A stretch of DNA of 64,000 nucleotides from Polytrichum commune (GCA_950295325.1 OX485807.1:18387666-18451665), one strand, 5' to 3'. Counted from the first letter of the stretch, positions 36,574 through 49,800 are shown. Numbers and translations are program-made. The notes: a model not told the origin generated them from the sequence alone.

Positions 36574-37326
36574 ATTCCTTTACAGATTCCGACTCAACCT
36601 GAGTTTTAACTTTCCTACTTTCCCCTGTCACTGCAGCTTGTTTGTCGACCTCTGTCCCTGGGCCAAATATACCTCTTGTACCTGCACTCATATATTCTAA
36701 TCAGCCAAAGTACCAAAAAGCGGGAATGCAAAGCGCAGGACCAGAAGAAGTCAAAACAAGGCACCCAATTCTGTCTCAGAACAATCAACCTCTTTCTAGC
36801 TGGTAGTTGCACCCATGCTTTTATCTCTGGCACGTTCAGGAATTATCAATCCCAAGGATGGCAGATTTAGGACAGGCAAAGTAGACCCACTATCAAAAAA
36901 AGTGCATGAAAAGAAACATGCCACAGGACTATAAGAATAATTCAGGTTGACCTATTCTAGGCACAACAATCAAAATCCTCATGTTCAATCCAAGAGAAAA
37001 CTGAGGAGAGCAGAACAGAGCACCAGATGAACCAGAAGAGAGTAGGGATGATTAAAACAGCAGCTTCCAATTCTGAAGATGGATCCTTCAAATTCAAAAC
37101 ATGTACTCTAGAGTCGGTGATAGGAAATTATTTAAAACCACATGACGGGCTCCAAGTGGAAGAAGAAAAGTAGAGTGTGGGGCAGTCACAAACCTCTACC
37201 TCAAACAAAAATCCTTACATATTTCATAGACGAACCTGACAAGACTAAAGTTATGAAAACAAAACAAAGGAAACAGAACATTCCTGGCAGAAGGATCCTG
37301 GCTTCCTGGACCTGTACAGAGATGCC

Positions 37327-37328
<2 letters not shown>

Positions 37329-37362
<34 letters not shown>

Positions 37363-37363
37363 T
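37329..37363 (+). repeat. (CTA)n microsatellite
   Basis: About eleven CTA/TAC triplets in a row, seen directly. It lies in the probable leader/intron of the DUF668 gene. Confidence 0.9.
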
Positions 37364-37970
37364 CTTAATATACAAGGATAGTTCAAAACATCAAGAGTAC
37401 TGCACTCTAACAGTACCTGCATCAGGGGTTTAGAACTCACTTAGGTAGCAGGTACGAGAGTTGTGATGGGCTTGATAAATAAGTACATTGGTCTTCAGTA
37501 GTAGTGATCCCGCCCATCCTGAATACTCTTCATCTTTGTCTTGCTCATATGGCAAACCCAATATAGGCCAGGGAGAAAAAAGCTACATGAGTGCAATGTG
37601 ATGTTGTTCACCACACTACATCCATACACATCACCGCAGAAACCTAGAAGCTCTCCGTCTTCGCCATTTCCTTCGTGCTCAACGCAGCATTCATGGTGCT
37701 GAAATGTAAAATGTGATGTGGAATTTCGGGATAGGCATCATATCCCTCGGGGCATCATCAATTTCTATATCCGACGTTGCTGGACGTAGGAACTGAAAAT
37801 GCCGCATAACAAGGACACCTGAAGAGATCCGTTGCCAGATTGCCTAATCAAACGAACACTCCCCGTCATCGAACATCGCACCAAAATCATCATGAGTAGT
37901 AAGATCCCCCGGTACGATCCCCTCGTGCTCCAACCACTCTCTCCCCCGAGATTAGAACTCCACCAGCCTA

Positions 37971-38024
37971 CACTCCACTCCACTCCACTCCACTCCACTC
38001 CACTCCACTCCACTCCACTCCACT
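37971..38024 (+). repeat. (CACTC)n minisatellite
   Basis: Nearly eleven uninterrupted copies of CACTC. Its minus-strand form GAGTG falls in the probable leader of the DUF668 gene. Confidence 0.95.
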
Positions 38025-38493
38025 AAACCAAACTTAACCGAACCGAACCAACCGAATCCTGAATCAGAGGCGCGATGAAACCCTTTGGTGCGAGGCTAAG
38101 TTACTTAGATCTGTGTGGCGGGCTACTAACTCACTCACAGATCTGCGTGAAAGCATGGGGAATGCGACGAAGTTAGGTTGCCATTCACGAGCAGGAAGTT
38201 GTGAAGCTGGGCCGGAAAGAGTCGAGGGGGGAAGCGGAAGGTCCTGTCGCTGACGAGACATTGGGGTAAGGTGAGGGCTCTAGCTCGGATGGCGATGGCG
38301 AGAGGGTAACCCTAATTTTAGACGCCGTGAGCGCCAATCGTTGCGACATTCCGGGAATTCATCGACCACTGACTCCGTCTCTCTCTCCCTCCCTCCCTCC
38401 CTTATAATACTAAACACCAAAACACACTCTGATCACTACTGACGCCGGCCGCGCACTCCCAATGCGAGCCTGCTCCGCCTAAGTTAGTGACAA

Positions 38494-38523
38494 CTAAGCT
38501 AAGCTAAGCCAAGCTAAGCTAAG
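38494..38523 (+). repeat. (TAAGC)n short tandem repeat
   Basis: Five to six copies of TAAGC/CAAGC pentamers, followed by a GA-rich run (38528-38550). Seen directly. Confidence 0.8.
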
Positions 38524-38639
38524 AGTGAAGAGAGAGAGAGCGAGCGAGAGACTGAGTCAAGGGAGCTCTGCTAACCTTGTCAGCTTTGTTGTGTTGCTGT
38601 GTAAGTAGCTTTGTTGTGTTCCATGTCCGGCCCGTGCTT

Positions 38640-39670
38640 GGCGGCGGAGGAGATGAGACTTCGCCGAGGATGTCGGCGGACCCAATGTCCATTGCGAAGA
38701 GATTATGTCATCCATTCGTATGAAGTTTCTTAGGAAATTGTTTGGAATTCGTCATACGATTTGTCAACAAAATGTTTAAAGATGTTTCTTTTTTTTGGGT
38801 AGTTATTGTGTGGGGACGGGTGACGGAGGAGAATAGGTTTTGTTGCAGACTGAATGTCCACAGGGAAGAGATTATGTCGTCCATCTGAAGTTTTTTGAGG
38901 TGAACCATGACATATATGAACTCGTTCAAAAATCGTTGTATGATGATTCAGCAAGTTGTTGAAAGATTTTGTTTTTTTGGTGATTGTCGTATGACTCGAC
39001 AAAGAAATTTGATATTATAGTTTCTTGGGGCAACTTTTTATGTGGCAGGCGATGCAGTGGGAGAAGTTAGACTTTGTTGATGATGTTTGTGGACATAATG
39101 TCCATCGGGAGGGGAGAGCGTGTCATTTGTTCACCCAAGGTTCTTAGAGTGGAGCGTGCCATATTCAAATGCATCCACCTCGTTCATAACATCTTATACG
39201 ATCTAGAAATTTATTTATGAAGCTATTTAATTAGGATTTGGGAGCAACCTTTTCATGTGTCAGCCATGGGTGGGGACAAAGGGAAATTAGCCTTCGTTGA
39301 TGATTTTGATAGATGGAATATCCATAGGTTTGAGGAGATTATGTTGTCCGTCCACTCGAAGCTCCTCGGGGTGAACTATGACATATGTGAATACATCCAT
39401 CTCATTCAATAAATGTCATGTGATTCAACAATACCTCTATGGTGTTATTCGATTACAGTTTGAGGGTGACCTTCCATGCGCCAGCCATGGCGGCAACCAA
39501 AGAAGGAAATTGAACTTCGCCAGTAATATCATTATGGAAGAAAATATTGTATGTTGTTTGTCTACCCGAAATTTCTTAGGATGAACCATGATATGTTTGA
39601 CTACATCCGTCTGACTCATAAAATGGTCATATGATCCAACAAACTATCGAGAAAATCCTTTGATTATATG
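38640..39670 (+). repeat. Degenerate tandem array, five units of about 160-220 bp
   Basis: Units at about 38640-38800, 38805-38990, 39030-39240, 39250-39465 and 39466-39670. Recurrent landmarks in the same order: AATGTCCA(T/C), GAGATTATGT(C/T)(A/G)TCC, GTGAACCATGACATAT, CATCC(A/G)(T/C)CTC-type words, then CATA(C/T)GAT.CA(A/G)CAA. Units are strongly diverged, so this is old. No long open frame spans a unit. Confidence 0.7.
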
Positions 39671-40437
39671 CATCCCAAAATTTCCATCGTCCCTCCACAA
39701 GTCGCCCCACTTTGCTCCAAAGATCACGTGGTTGCACTCAGCAACAATGTGGTCGACAAAATGCAAATTTGTAGAGGAGTTGAAGTGATGGGGATTTGTA
39801 TTCGCTCCGTTTCAAGCATCAATGCTCATGAACACGAAGAAACAACATACATGGTATAAACACAAGAAATAGTACGAGGAGCCCAAGAAATTACATGACA
39901 ATGTATATGCCCATCCCATATATCAATGGAGTCTACCTTGTCATGTTCATGAGAGAGTAGATTACTCATGAAAGGAAGGGGGTGAATGTTCATTGGGCTG
40001 AATATGAGTATGACACATCACAATATAACATATAAAGAGTGGACCCAATTAAAATATGCCAAGATTGTTTTAGAGTTCGCCATTATTGACGATGTACTTG
40101 GCTTTGGATAAGTGGATTAAAATAGTATTTCATACTCACCTCATGTCCAATGGATGTGGTCTCATTAATTTACCACACCTCTCCCTATAGAGAACCCCAG
40201 TAGTTTTCCCACTAGGAGCGATTCCACGGTCACTTTCACAATTTGTTTGTTTTGCAACTTTTATGACCTTCATAGATCATACAAGCAAATCATTCTTTCG
40301 AGTCATCAAAAAAATGGAATCCATAAGCATGTTAACACGGATGAGTTCGAATAAATTCTAACATCATGCAATTTAGATATGACTAGTAGGTGTCAAGGTT
40401 CATGTGCAATTTAAAGTGGTTACACCCCCATCCCAAT
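39670..40437. other. Intergenic region
   Basis: AT-rich DNA with no supportable gene or clear repeat; the end carries the left target-site copy of the SINE that follows. Confidence 0.35.
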
Positions 40438-40449
40438 GTCAAGTGTTGA

Positions 40450-40817
40450 GAGAGAGAGAAACTCCGGTCCCTTTTAACAAGGGGCCGGCGTGAATAAAGT
40501 GTCCGTTCGTAATGCCAATGAACCCGATGGCCACTGGACAAGGGGACACTGGGACAATACTACTCTCCCCTTTCGAGGATGGACACTATAGTGACACACT
40601 ATACTAGTTCCTAGCTAGCCACTAGTGCCTTGAAGATACCGGACATGGTAATCCCCCCAAAGGGCTTTGAGGTACCCATACAACAAGGTCCAAGGACCCC
40701 CCACCATAGTTGGGTGGACTAAGGTGGTGAGCACCACGCCGGCATGGGGAATAGAACCCACAACCTCCTCATTGGGGGCCATGAGCCTAACCACCAAGCC
40801 AAGGCCCGTGGTGCCTC
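40450..40817 (-). mobile_element. tRNA-derived SINE with 12-bp target-site duplication
   Basis: The minus strand starts at 40817 with a tRNA-like head. An A-box-like TGGCTTGGTGGTTAGG lies at 40786-40801 and a B-box-like GGGTTCTATTCC at 40748-40759, spaced as in RNA polymerase III tRNA promoters. The body is GC-richer than the flanks, and the 3' end is a short (CT)n tail. The identical 12-mer GTCAAGTGTTGA flanks it at 40438-40449 and 40818-40829, the mark of target-primed insertion. Length 368 bp, within the plant SINE range. It would be mobilised in trans by a LINE. Confidence 0.9.
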
Positions 40818-40829
40818 GTCAAGTGTTGA

Positions 40830-41735
40830 CATTGATGATCTAGGTGTATATTTGTATCCACATGTAGCCAAAATATGTGTTTGAACCAAGACAATTAACA
40901 ACAAAGGTGTGTTCAATCAATGAAAAGTGAATCAATTTACGAAGGGTCACTTTGACACAATTGTATTGAAATATTAGTACATAGACACACTTTCGGTGCT
41001 CTTTTAGGGATTACATATAAATTTGGATGAACTCGAGATGGAGCAATATTGGAATTCCCGCCGGTGACAATATCAAAGTCATCAACTTTACCATTTTATT
41101 TTATTTCATGTTCTTTCTCGAATAAGCTTTTTGTGCCTAGAGAGGCCCATACTCGAGGCTTAGCATTCGTGTTGCTTAAGTTTGGGGTCAATTTAAACAT
41201 GGCCCCTTACAAATGTATAGTTAATTCATCCCCATCGAATCTTGCTAGAGTGATTTGGGGTCTCTGCGGCTACTAATTATGGGGTCAATTATGCTAACAA
41301 AAGAAATACATGAACTCAAGGTACACGTGACACCATTGTGTTTCATATCATGTGTTGGAGAAGGGGGGGAAAGGAAATCTTGAAGTAGCCATGCGCTTAA
41401 AGTTCATCGAGAACTTAGTTAAGACGAGTAAGGGCTCAAGGTTGGTTTTCATCTTTAAATCAAAAGGTGGTAAAACTTTGTTGGGAATACTAACAATTTT
41501 TGACAAGATTGTTCAACATTGTAAGAAGATTGCAATATTTTTGTCTTCAACTTACTTAAGTGGCACAAATTGTTGGCCCATATTTGGGTCTCTCATACAT
41601 ATGTTTGTTTCAAATTACCTACTTTGTGACCAAAACAAGAATAAAATTAAATGAATAAAATAATTCCTTAATACGGGTGAAGGATCATAAACCATATTAA
41701 ATGATTCTACCTTACGTTCCAAGTATATAATTTCT
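40830..41735. other. Intergenic region
   Basis: A 100-codon open frame at 41352-41654 and a shorter one at 41049-41276 on the + strand have no recognisable domain and no splice context; I do not call them genes. Otherwise featureless. Confidence 0.3.
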
Positions 41736-43115
41736 CCAAGTGGGTGAGTTATGCTACAAAACATTACATAAGCATGTGATTTTACTGCGGGAATTTCAAT
41801 ACCTTACTGTTGGTTGTACTTCACTAGATAGGCTTGAAATCTATGGACATGGATTGAAAATCTACACATTTTTATAGTAGAAATTAAAACCATCTAGTGG
41901 ATGAAACCCAATGGTAAGAAACCACGATTCCCATAGTGATTGTGATTTGGACTATGCACCACCTCAACCTTGCCCTTCATAATTTGTAAGTGAGAGACAC
42001 GACTATTTCAACCCAAATTGGGTAAACCGGAACCTCCAATCAACCCCATAATACTTATATTCTTCCAAGCCAATATCGTTGTGTAAGCACGTGATATCAC
42101 TGTGGGAGTTGCAATTCCTTATCACTGGTTGTCTTTCACTAGATAGGCTTGAAACCTATTTATTAACGTGGACAATGAAAATCTACTATAATACGAGACC
42201 GTAAAACCATTTGGGGACGAGAACTGATGGTACGGAACCATGTTTCCCATAGTGATTGTGATTTGGACTATGCACTACCTCAACCTCGCCCTTCATAATT
42301 TGTAAGTGAGAGACACAATTATTTCAACCCAAACTAGGTAAATTGAAACCTCCAATCAACCCTATAAGAAGAAGAACAACAACTCCAGTCTCCATAAGGA
42401 GGCCCGAGTGAATAGAATGTTTGTTCATAAGACATCATTGACATCATTGGACTGGTATGGACTGTGCATATTGCATGATGTTGATTTGTTTGAATGTGCT
42501 TTTGATTTTCATGACAAGGAATTTAAGTTTTGTTTCCAAATATTTCATTGAGCTCTTGCACCTGCGGCTAGGACCATAAGTGGTGCTACATTCCATCCTT
42601 TTGTTGTGATGTTGTTGATAAGTGGTTGATATTCAGTCGTTTTTTCTCTTTAGAGTCTGTGTAGCAAATCTATCATTGCAATATGTGAATTCTATAAATT
42701 ATATGGTGATCTCTAGTGTAGGGACTTCCGGTGGTGGATGATTGTACAGGTGGTGGTGGATGATCAACCCCATAATACTTATATCAAAGCAAACATCACC
42801 GTGTAAGCATGTGATTCCACTGCGGGGGTTGCAGTTCCTTACCACAAATTATCTTTCGCTAGATAAGCTTGAAACCTATTTATAAACATGGACAATGAAA
42901 ACTTGTTGTAATACTCGATTGTAAAACCATCCGGAGACGAGAACCGATGACAAGGAACCGCAATTCCCATAGTGATTGTAATTTGGACTATACACCACCT
43001 CAACCTCGCCCTTCATAATTTGTAAGCGAGAGACATGATTCTTTCGACCCAGAAACGGGGTAAACCGGAACCTCGAAGTGGCCCCCCTTAACTTATCCTC
43101 TTGCAAGCAAACATC
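41735..43115 (+). repeat. Three-copy direct repeat, about 320-340 bp unit
   Basis: Copies at about 41735-42060, 42061-42370 and 42770-43115. Landmarks: GTAAGCA(T/C)GTGAT, CACTAGATAGGCTTGAAA, CCCATAGTGATTGTGATTTG, CCTTCATAATTTGTAAG, CGGAACCTCCAATCAACCCC. The third copy is separated by a 400-bp spacer whose start (42374-42440) resembles the 3' part of the SINE at 40.4 kb. Confidence 0.8.
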
Positions 43116-45765
43116 ATTGCCTGCAACTTATTAGGGTCTAGCCTTGGCCCATCATTCTTGGTTTCAATCAATCACCATAATTAGCGATTCTTACATAAAT
43201 GGTGGGCAACAGACGCACATGGGTGGGTGTGTTTTTTTACTAAGTCAGGGAAAATAATGCTGGGCAATAATTGAGACATTCAGTCAATTTAAGCCTTAAC
43301 TATCCCACACATTAATGTGTTGGCTCTTAACCAACACATGGTGTGTGTATACTTACCGCCTCGATTGCCACTAATGAGCACGGGGTGAGTGTCCGGGAAG
43401 AGTTTTGGACATAATCGGTTGAGATCCTAGTGTTTCCAACTTCAACTAGTTCCATGTTGACATCTTTCGGTTCTTCTTTATTAAGTTGGGGTATATTCTC
43501 TAAGTTCCTCGAGAATGAAAGGTAATCTTCTCGAACCTTTGAACTTCAACCGTTTAATCTTCAAATTCAACCAGTGAATTCAGTTTTAATTGGACTTAGT
43601 ATTGTGCTCAATCATAGGCACAACTATTGGCAGTAGTCTTGCATAAAGTATCACATGTTTAGTCTTTTTAATAAAGCCAATGGCACTTTGGTATAGTTTA
43701 TTGTCTCATATGAATTAATCATTTTTAATGTAACTTGAAATCCAAGTTCTCACCCAGGGGTGACCATGTTCTTACATTAATCTTTTTGATGTGAGGGGTT
43801 TGTATGGCTATAGTCTTTTGTTCATATCGAACCACTTTGTCCATATTTGTTCCAACCATCACTATAATCCCACACACCATCATAGTTAAAAGACCATAGA
43901 CTCCTTCTAGGATCTTACCCTTCTTCTTCTTGGATACCGATTATTATATCTCTTTCTTATTAGAATAGTTTAACTTGACGAGTATACCATTCATTTCCAC
44001 TCATTCAACTTATCATCTTATGGAAAACAATTACTTAAAAATTGTTTCACCTTGGCAGTCAATGACCTTTCATGTCCTAACCTTTCATCACCCAATCCTT
44101 CCAAAGGTTGCAGGATCCCAACAAGGCTTGTCCTTATAGCTGAGACTAAGGTTTGTTCAACTGCAACTTCCGGCTCCCAAAACGTCATTTGTAGATTCAA
44201 TTAGAATCCCAACGTACTACAACAACAACAACTCTTCCTAAACCAAATTTCTTTGGGATCGATTTTTGCTTATTTGTTTGAAGACCAAGTCTTCACAAAG
44301 TTTAACCAAAGATCTACATAAACTGAGGAGCAACCCTTGCTCATTAGTTCACAAGGGGGAATCAAATTTCTATCCTCGCTCAATCATTCCATAGTCTTAC
44401 TAAATCCTTTCTATTTTGTTCAAATCTTTAGGTTATCAACATTCCATTCCACTCACAAGTATCTACCAACTTCATGATCATCCTTGGTTATGATTTGTGA
44501 TTAGCTCTCAATCCCTCATATTATTGATGAGAAGATTGCCCTACAAACATAACCATTCATAATCAAAATGTTCTCAACCCACTTCTCGCACATTATAGTT
44601 GTATGATTTGAATGTATAAGTAATTCCACAACTATTAATCTGACTTCATCTCAAAAGTAACTCTCAAAATGAGACCGATAAACACACTATGGTTTGAGGA
44701 TACACATGTTCCTTATACTCTCAAAACTAAGAGTAAATGAGTTTAAAGTGCATTCCCAAAACTATGGTCATACAACTTAATTCTCAAATGTATCAAAATA
44801 GATTCAAAATTCAAGGTCACAATAAAAAATTGGTGATTGAACAAACAATGGAGAGAGGATTTATTTCCTTCTAATACTTACACAAGGTCCCAATCATTCA
44901 CAATATGGGGTAAGCCTACTTGCAAAGGATCAATTTACGATTCTTTATTATGCAATCGATTCTCCAAGACTATTGTCAAAAAAATCATAAGTTCGAAATG
45001 AAGATCAAAATAGTAATCTCTCTCCTCTCTTGAAGAATATAGCTTCTCTATACTCACAATAGTGAATGTGCTAATCTATAGGGTTGCACTTTTTCCAATC
45101 AAATCATATTCCGTTCAAATCCTTCTTGTTCCTAATCTCCTTAACTGTGGTCTTTTATATCACACATCAATTAAATATCTAGCTCTAATTGATCTCCTTT
45201 TACATTACTTTTCCTATCTTCCTTACTGTACCAAAACATTTTGCTCCACAATGACACATTCATGATAAATCACAAAACTTGTTGAAGGACAACGATTTTG
45301 AAAAAAATTAGAAGAAGAAGACAAGGCTTAGTGACATGCTTAGAGAGTTTGGGTCACAACCCTAAAGTTGGGAGGTGATTTTATGAAGGCAATATTATAT
45401 TCTTCTCATTTCCACCAATGTGACCTACATTAGGATAGTTGTGCTTTATGTTTATGTGGTCTATAGCCTACATATACTTTACCTTGGTTGTGTGCATGGA
45501 TTGCAACCCTGCATGCTATGTTTGCATGTTGATTGCTAAAGGAGATAAGCTTTCCAAGGACATAAATGGAATTACAAAGAAGTTCACCTTTTAGGAAGGC
45601 AATTTGATTTATGATTGAGGAGATAAAAAACCATCTTAATTAAGGAGAAGACACTATTCCCAATATGATGAACACCCTATGAAAGACTATGGGCTAGATG
45701 ATAAGGCTATTGCCAATCAAAATACTATTGTCCAAGTTGATCACAATGAAAAGCATGGCATTAGG
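43116..45765. other. Intergenic region
   Basis: AT-rich non-coding DNA. I looked for retroelement, helicase and transposase motifs on both strands and saw none that could be supported. Confidence 0.35.
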
Positions 45766-45773
45766 GTCCCAAG

Positions 45774-46843
45774 CAGGGCTAGTTTTTCACAAAGTTTTTG
45801 CCCGTCCACGTCCAAAAACCTTGAATTGAAAGGCAAAAAAATTGCAACCCGTCCCAAAACCGGTAGTTTCTAAACCAACCCATCCATGGAAAGGTTTAAA
45901 AAAAAAACCCGTCCCAAAACCGGTTTGGAAATGAAAATACCCGTCCCGCAATATGTATAAATAAGTCTCTTACAATGTTGGTAAAAATTTAAAACAAACC
46001 AAAAAAAAAAAACAAAAGATGTTGACATGTGATTGTTTGCACTTGGAAACAATAGGATCTTCACAAATTATGCCTTCAATGCCCGTCAGTTTTCTGTCTT
46101 TTGTTGTCGATTCTCATCTTTCAATACACCCCATTCTAATTTCCTCTGCCATCATCATTTCCTTTTATTTCTTGTCCTTCAATCTCCAATTTCTTTCCCC
46201 ACACTCTATCCTCAGGGTGTTTCCATCACCCGTCATCGCCCGTCCGTCACCACCCGCATTCCCTCCACAAGAGGGGTTTTTCTAGACAAAACCTAATCAA
46301 AACTCATCTACGTGCTACTTTGAAGTTAGAGACTTTAGATGCTTTGATGCACATCTCATGTGCAAATATTCCAGTTGAAAACGTCAATTGGAATGCAGTG
46401 ATGCTTGTTTGAAGAAACATGAAGGATAGGAGAATTCATTCATTTCTTTGAAGGGTGAGTAGCTCTTTATTTTTAAAATTTTGAACATGTTTATATATAC
46501 TAATTCTTATTCAATTGCTAAGTTTACCTTCAATTATAATCTTTGACATTATGTTAAAAAGGTTCTAAATTTTGTGGTTGATGAATTAATGTATGTAGGT
46601 GAATCAAGCACTTCAAGATGGATATTTTGATTGGGTATTAGTGGTTTGATTGCATTATGCCTATATTCACATGTCATATATGACATAATGTAATTGATAT
46701 TTGTATCATTTATTTTTTTGGAAAAAATTATCAAAAAAATTGTTATTTTTAGAACCCGTCCAAAGTGAATTTGATACGTCCAAAAACCGGTTCATTTTCT
46801 AAGAACCTGGACATGTTGGGGACCTTGTGAAAAATCACCACTG
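45774..46843. mobile_element. Non-autonomous hAT-type DNA transposon, 1070 bp
   Basis: Terminal inverted repeats start CAGGGCTAGTTTTTCACAAAG on the left and CAGTGGTGATTTTTCACAAGG on the right (complement strand), 16 of 21 matching. They are bounded by a perfect 8-bp target-site duplication GTCCCAAG at 45766-45773 and 46844-46851. CAG-starting ends and an 8-bp duplication are diagnostic of the hAT superfamily. Subterminal CCCGTCC and AAACCGG words recur at both ends, as transposase-binding sites often do. The interior has only short open frames (up to 88 codons) without hAT transposase motifs, so it would need a transposase from elsewhere. Confidence 0.9.
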
Positions 46844-46851
46844 GTCCCAAG

Positions 46852-49800
46852 GGTTGAGATATCCTCCAAGGCCCCCTTAAGACCACAATGCCATGCCTTT
46901 CTTCATGTCTTGTTGGCCTTCGTCCTTGTACTTATTCTCTTTAGTGTGTTCATCCTCTTGATTGTTGTTGTTGCAACTCTACAAGAGTTCCCAACAGCAG
47001 GAAGGGACCATGTGGCATTTAAACTTCAAGGCATGGGGTTTGATCAAAACCTTATATGGTCGGCTATGGCATTATGTTCCACACCATCGGAGAATCTCCT
47101 CTTTTGTACATAGTTGGCGATGATATTGGTGTTGGCATTGCATTGAGGTTCCTTTGCCTTTGTTGTTTGTCAAGTTCAAAGCATAAGTTATTTGGCATGT
47201 GGGCAACCAATTTGATTGTGCATTGCAACCCAATTTGGAGCATGTTTAAACCTCTTTGTATGGCCAATCCAAATTGAGTGAACTGAATGCATAGAGTCGT
47301 TGGGATGAGGGTTGTGGGAAGGAGTCAGAGGCATCAAGGCAAACACTGTGAGCTTCCTTCATTTCGAAACATCTCATCTATCAAATGCTTAGATCCAACA
47401 CATCATATTGTAGGGTATTACATGTTTTGAATTGCACAATATTTGCAATGTTGAGCCTCTTTTGAGTTCATTCTTGATTGTCACATGCAAATCTTCTCGT
47501 TTGACAAAGCATGCATAGACTCTACAAAAGTGTTTGCTACTTGATTTGCCAACATTTAAACATTAACATGTCAAACTGTGTCAAGGAATGCACGTTTAGC
47601 ACACTTTCCACAATCACCAAGGTTATTTAAAATGGGATGAGTTTGCATCCACCTACACATTGACCTTTGTGAGTTTATTCATTCATTAAGGTTGGTATAC
47701 TAACATCATTATTTACACCTTTTAAGTAATTCTCATTTTCAAAACATGTTGATTCTCCTAAGAAAGTCATTTATCTAGATTGCTTAAAGTGACCTCAGTT
47801 ATACTACTTATGATCGTTTATGTAGTTATGAGAAATTGAAAGAGCTCCAAAGCTCCTCTTTGACGCCCCAATCAATTCTTGGTTTCAAAGTAGTGTGGCC
47901 TACAACAATGAGCAATATTTAGAAAGGTCTTTACGTTAAGATTTGAGATCAATGAAACATTTTATTGAAAGATCTTATTGGTTAAGAATGGAAAAATTTG
48001 GATCACAAAACTAAGTATCAAGTAAACTTAGATTGAATCCCAATCTAAAGTGCAAACTCACCTTAATTCAAAGGGCGGATTCACCTGTAAAATATTGATT
48101 ATTATGTCTACTAATATAAATATTGAAATCTACCTTGCATCATGTAAATTGAAAAACTATATAGTCAAATCCACCATAAATTTGAGTGATAAAAAAATTG
48201 AGATTACAAACAAGGAAAAAATGTCTAAGGGTGAGTTTTCCATGTAGGCCGCTCATTCACTGGATTCTAGTGGGAATAAGGACAAATGTAGATGGAATTT
48301 GGTGGGGTGATTTTTGTATGTGCCAACCAACTATTGCAATTTCAAGCGTTTAGCCTGGGGAGTGCACTTAGTGTTAAAAGTCAAGTATAACGTGCATGCG
48401 TCACCTCCAAATTAATATCCCTATATACAAATTTTCTTTCATTAAAAAATGATATACATACATACATATAACAAAATTGAAGCCTAACATATGTATGCAT
48501 GTTCAAAGTTAATTAAAAAAAGAAAAAGCCTAACATACGTATACAATGAAAAACATGATATGAAAAATAGGACATAATTATTTCACTTTAAAAATACTTA
48601 TCTATCGTTGATAAAGTCATTAAACATTCTTTAATCCAGAGGCTATAGAGAGAGCAAACTCACAACAGTGCGTTGGAAGGAAGGAGCAAGCTAGCATTGC
48701 AAATTGAAAGCCAAAGCAGACAACATGCCGTGGAGGCGTGGAGGAACAACTCTCCAACAACCACGCACATCTCACATGGACATGTGGGCTGGGAATGGGC
48801 AAGCGCATAGTGGGAAGTTGTGTGTTATATATATAATCTTATTTTCCCAATGAAGAGGCCTAAGAGTTACTTCTTACTTACATGTTATAAGGGAATGGCT
48901 CTATGTGTAAATTTACAATTTCTATCACATTGAAAATGAGCTATGTATATTTGCAAATTTGACCAAATAAGCTCATGTATATTGTGTAAACCTACCCCAT
49001 AATTAATACCTCTTTTGTTCACTCATGTGGCTTCATACATGATATTATAGTGCACTCCCCCGGGGTCTGTAGCGGATGCATGGAAGTCTAAGATGCCCAA
49101 GGTCATGGCCTCCACATTCTAGTAGGCCGCTGAAACGTGGTTGGTTGCTTGTTTTTATTTATCTACATGTGAACACCTCCAAGCCACCATTATCTAGAAT
49201 ATAGCGAGTGAGCAACTTACATGGAAACTGACCCTAATTGCAGTTAAATATGATTTTTTATTGTATGAGTTAGGGTTGTGAGTCTATTAAAAGATTCAAG
49301 ACTTCAAAGTGATGTTTGGTAGTGGCCTTGTGTCCCAGGGAATTTCATTGGACGTGACTAAAATATTTGAGATCAAGTCCAAACTTGGGCCCACTCTTGG
49401 ATTTGAAAGTAAAAGACTGCCGACGATCATTACGAGATTTTGAGGACACAATATTCATAGATTGTGGACCCTACAAAATGTAGCCTTTACCCACTATTTC
49501 GTGTAGTTTGTCTTAATGTCACAACACTCAACATCTTTGTGGGGAAAACATGAAGAAATGGTCCACATAGCTAGTCCTTATGCATGTGGTGACTGATGCT
49601 CACTTTATACTTGTGGCTGGATTGAGGGCCGGTCCGAACTCTAAGAATCTCTACAAATAGGATCGCTTGATTTCAACAAATCCAGTCCAAGGGTTTTATA
49701 CTAGGCTTGGGTCTGAACATTTACTTGTCTTATGTGGCATTCTAAGTGACAACAAATTGGCATCAAATCTTTGGGCCAACTTGAAAAAATGAGGATGAGA

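Larger units (their letters stand above)
36574..38640. promoter_or_regulatory. Probable leader and promoter region of the DUF668 gene
   Basis: About 2 kb upstream of the minus-strand start. It contains a (CTA)n run, a (CACTC)n minisatellite, CCCT-rich and (AAGCT)n runs between 37.3 and 38.5 kb. A higher-GC segment at 38040-38460 looks like a transcription start area, so a long leader with introns is likely; this is inference from composition only. No protein gene is supported. Confidence 0.4.

Noticed and set aside
41352-41654. 100-codon plus-strand open frame
   Set aside because: No recognisable domain, no ribosome or splice context, and it lies in repeat-rich DNA.
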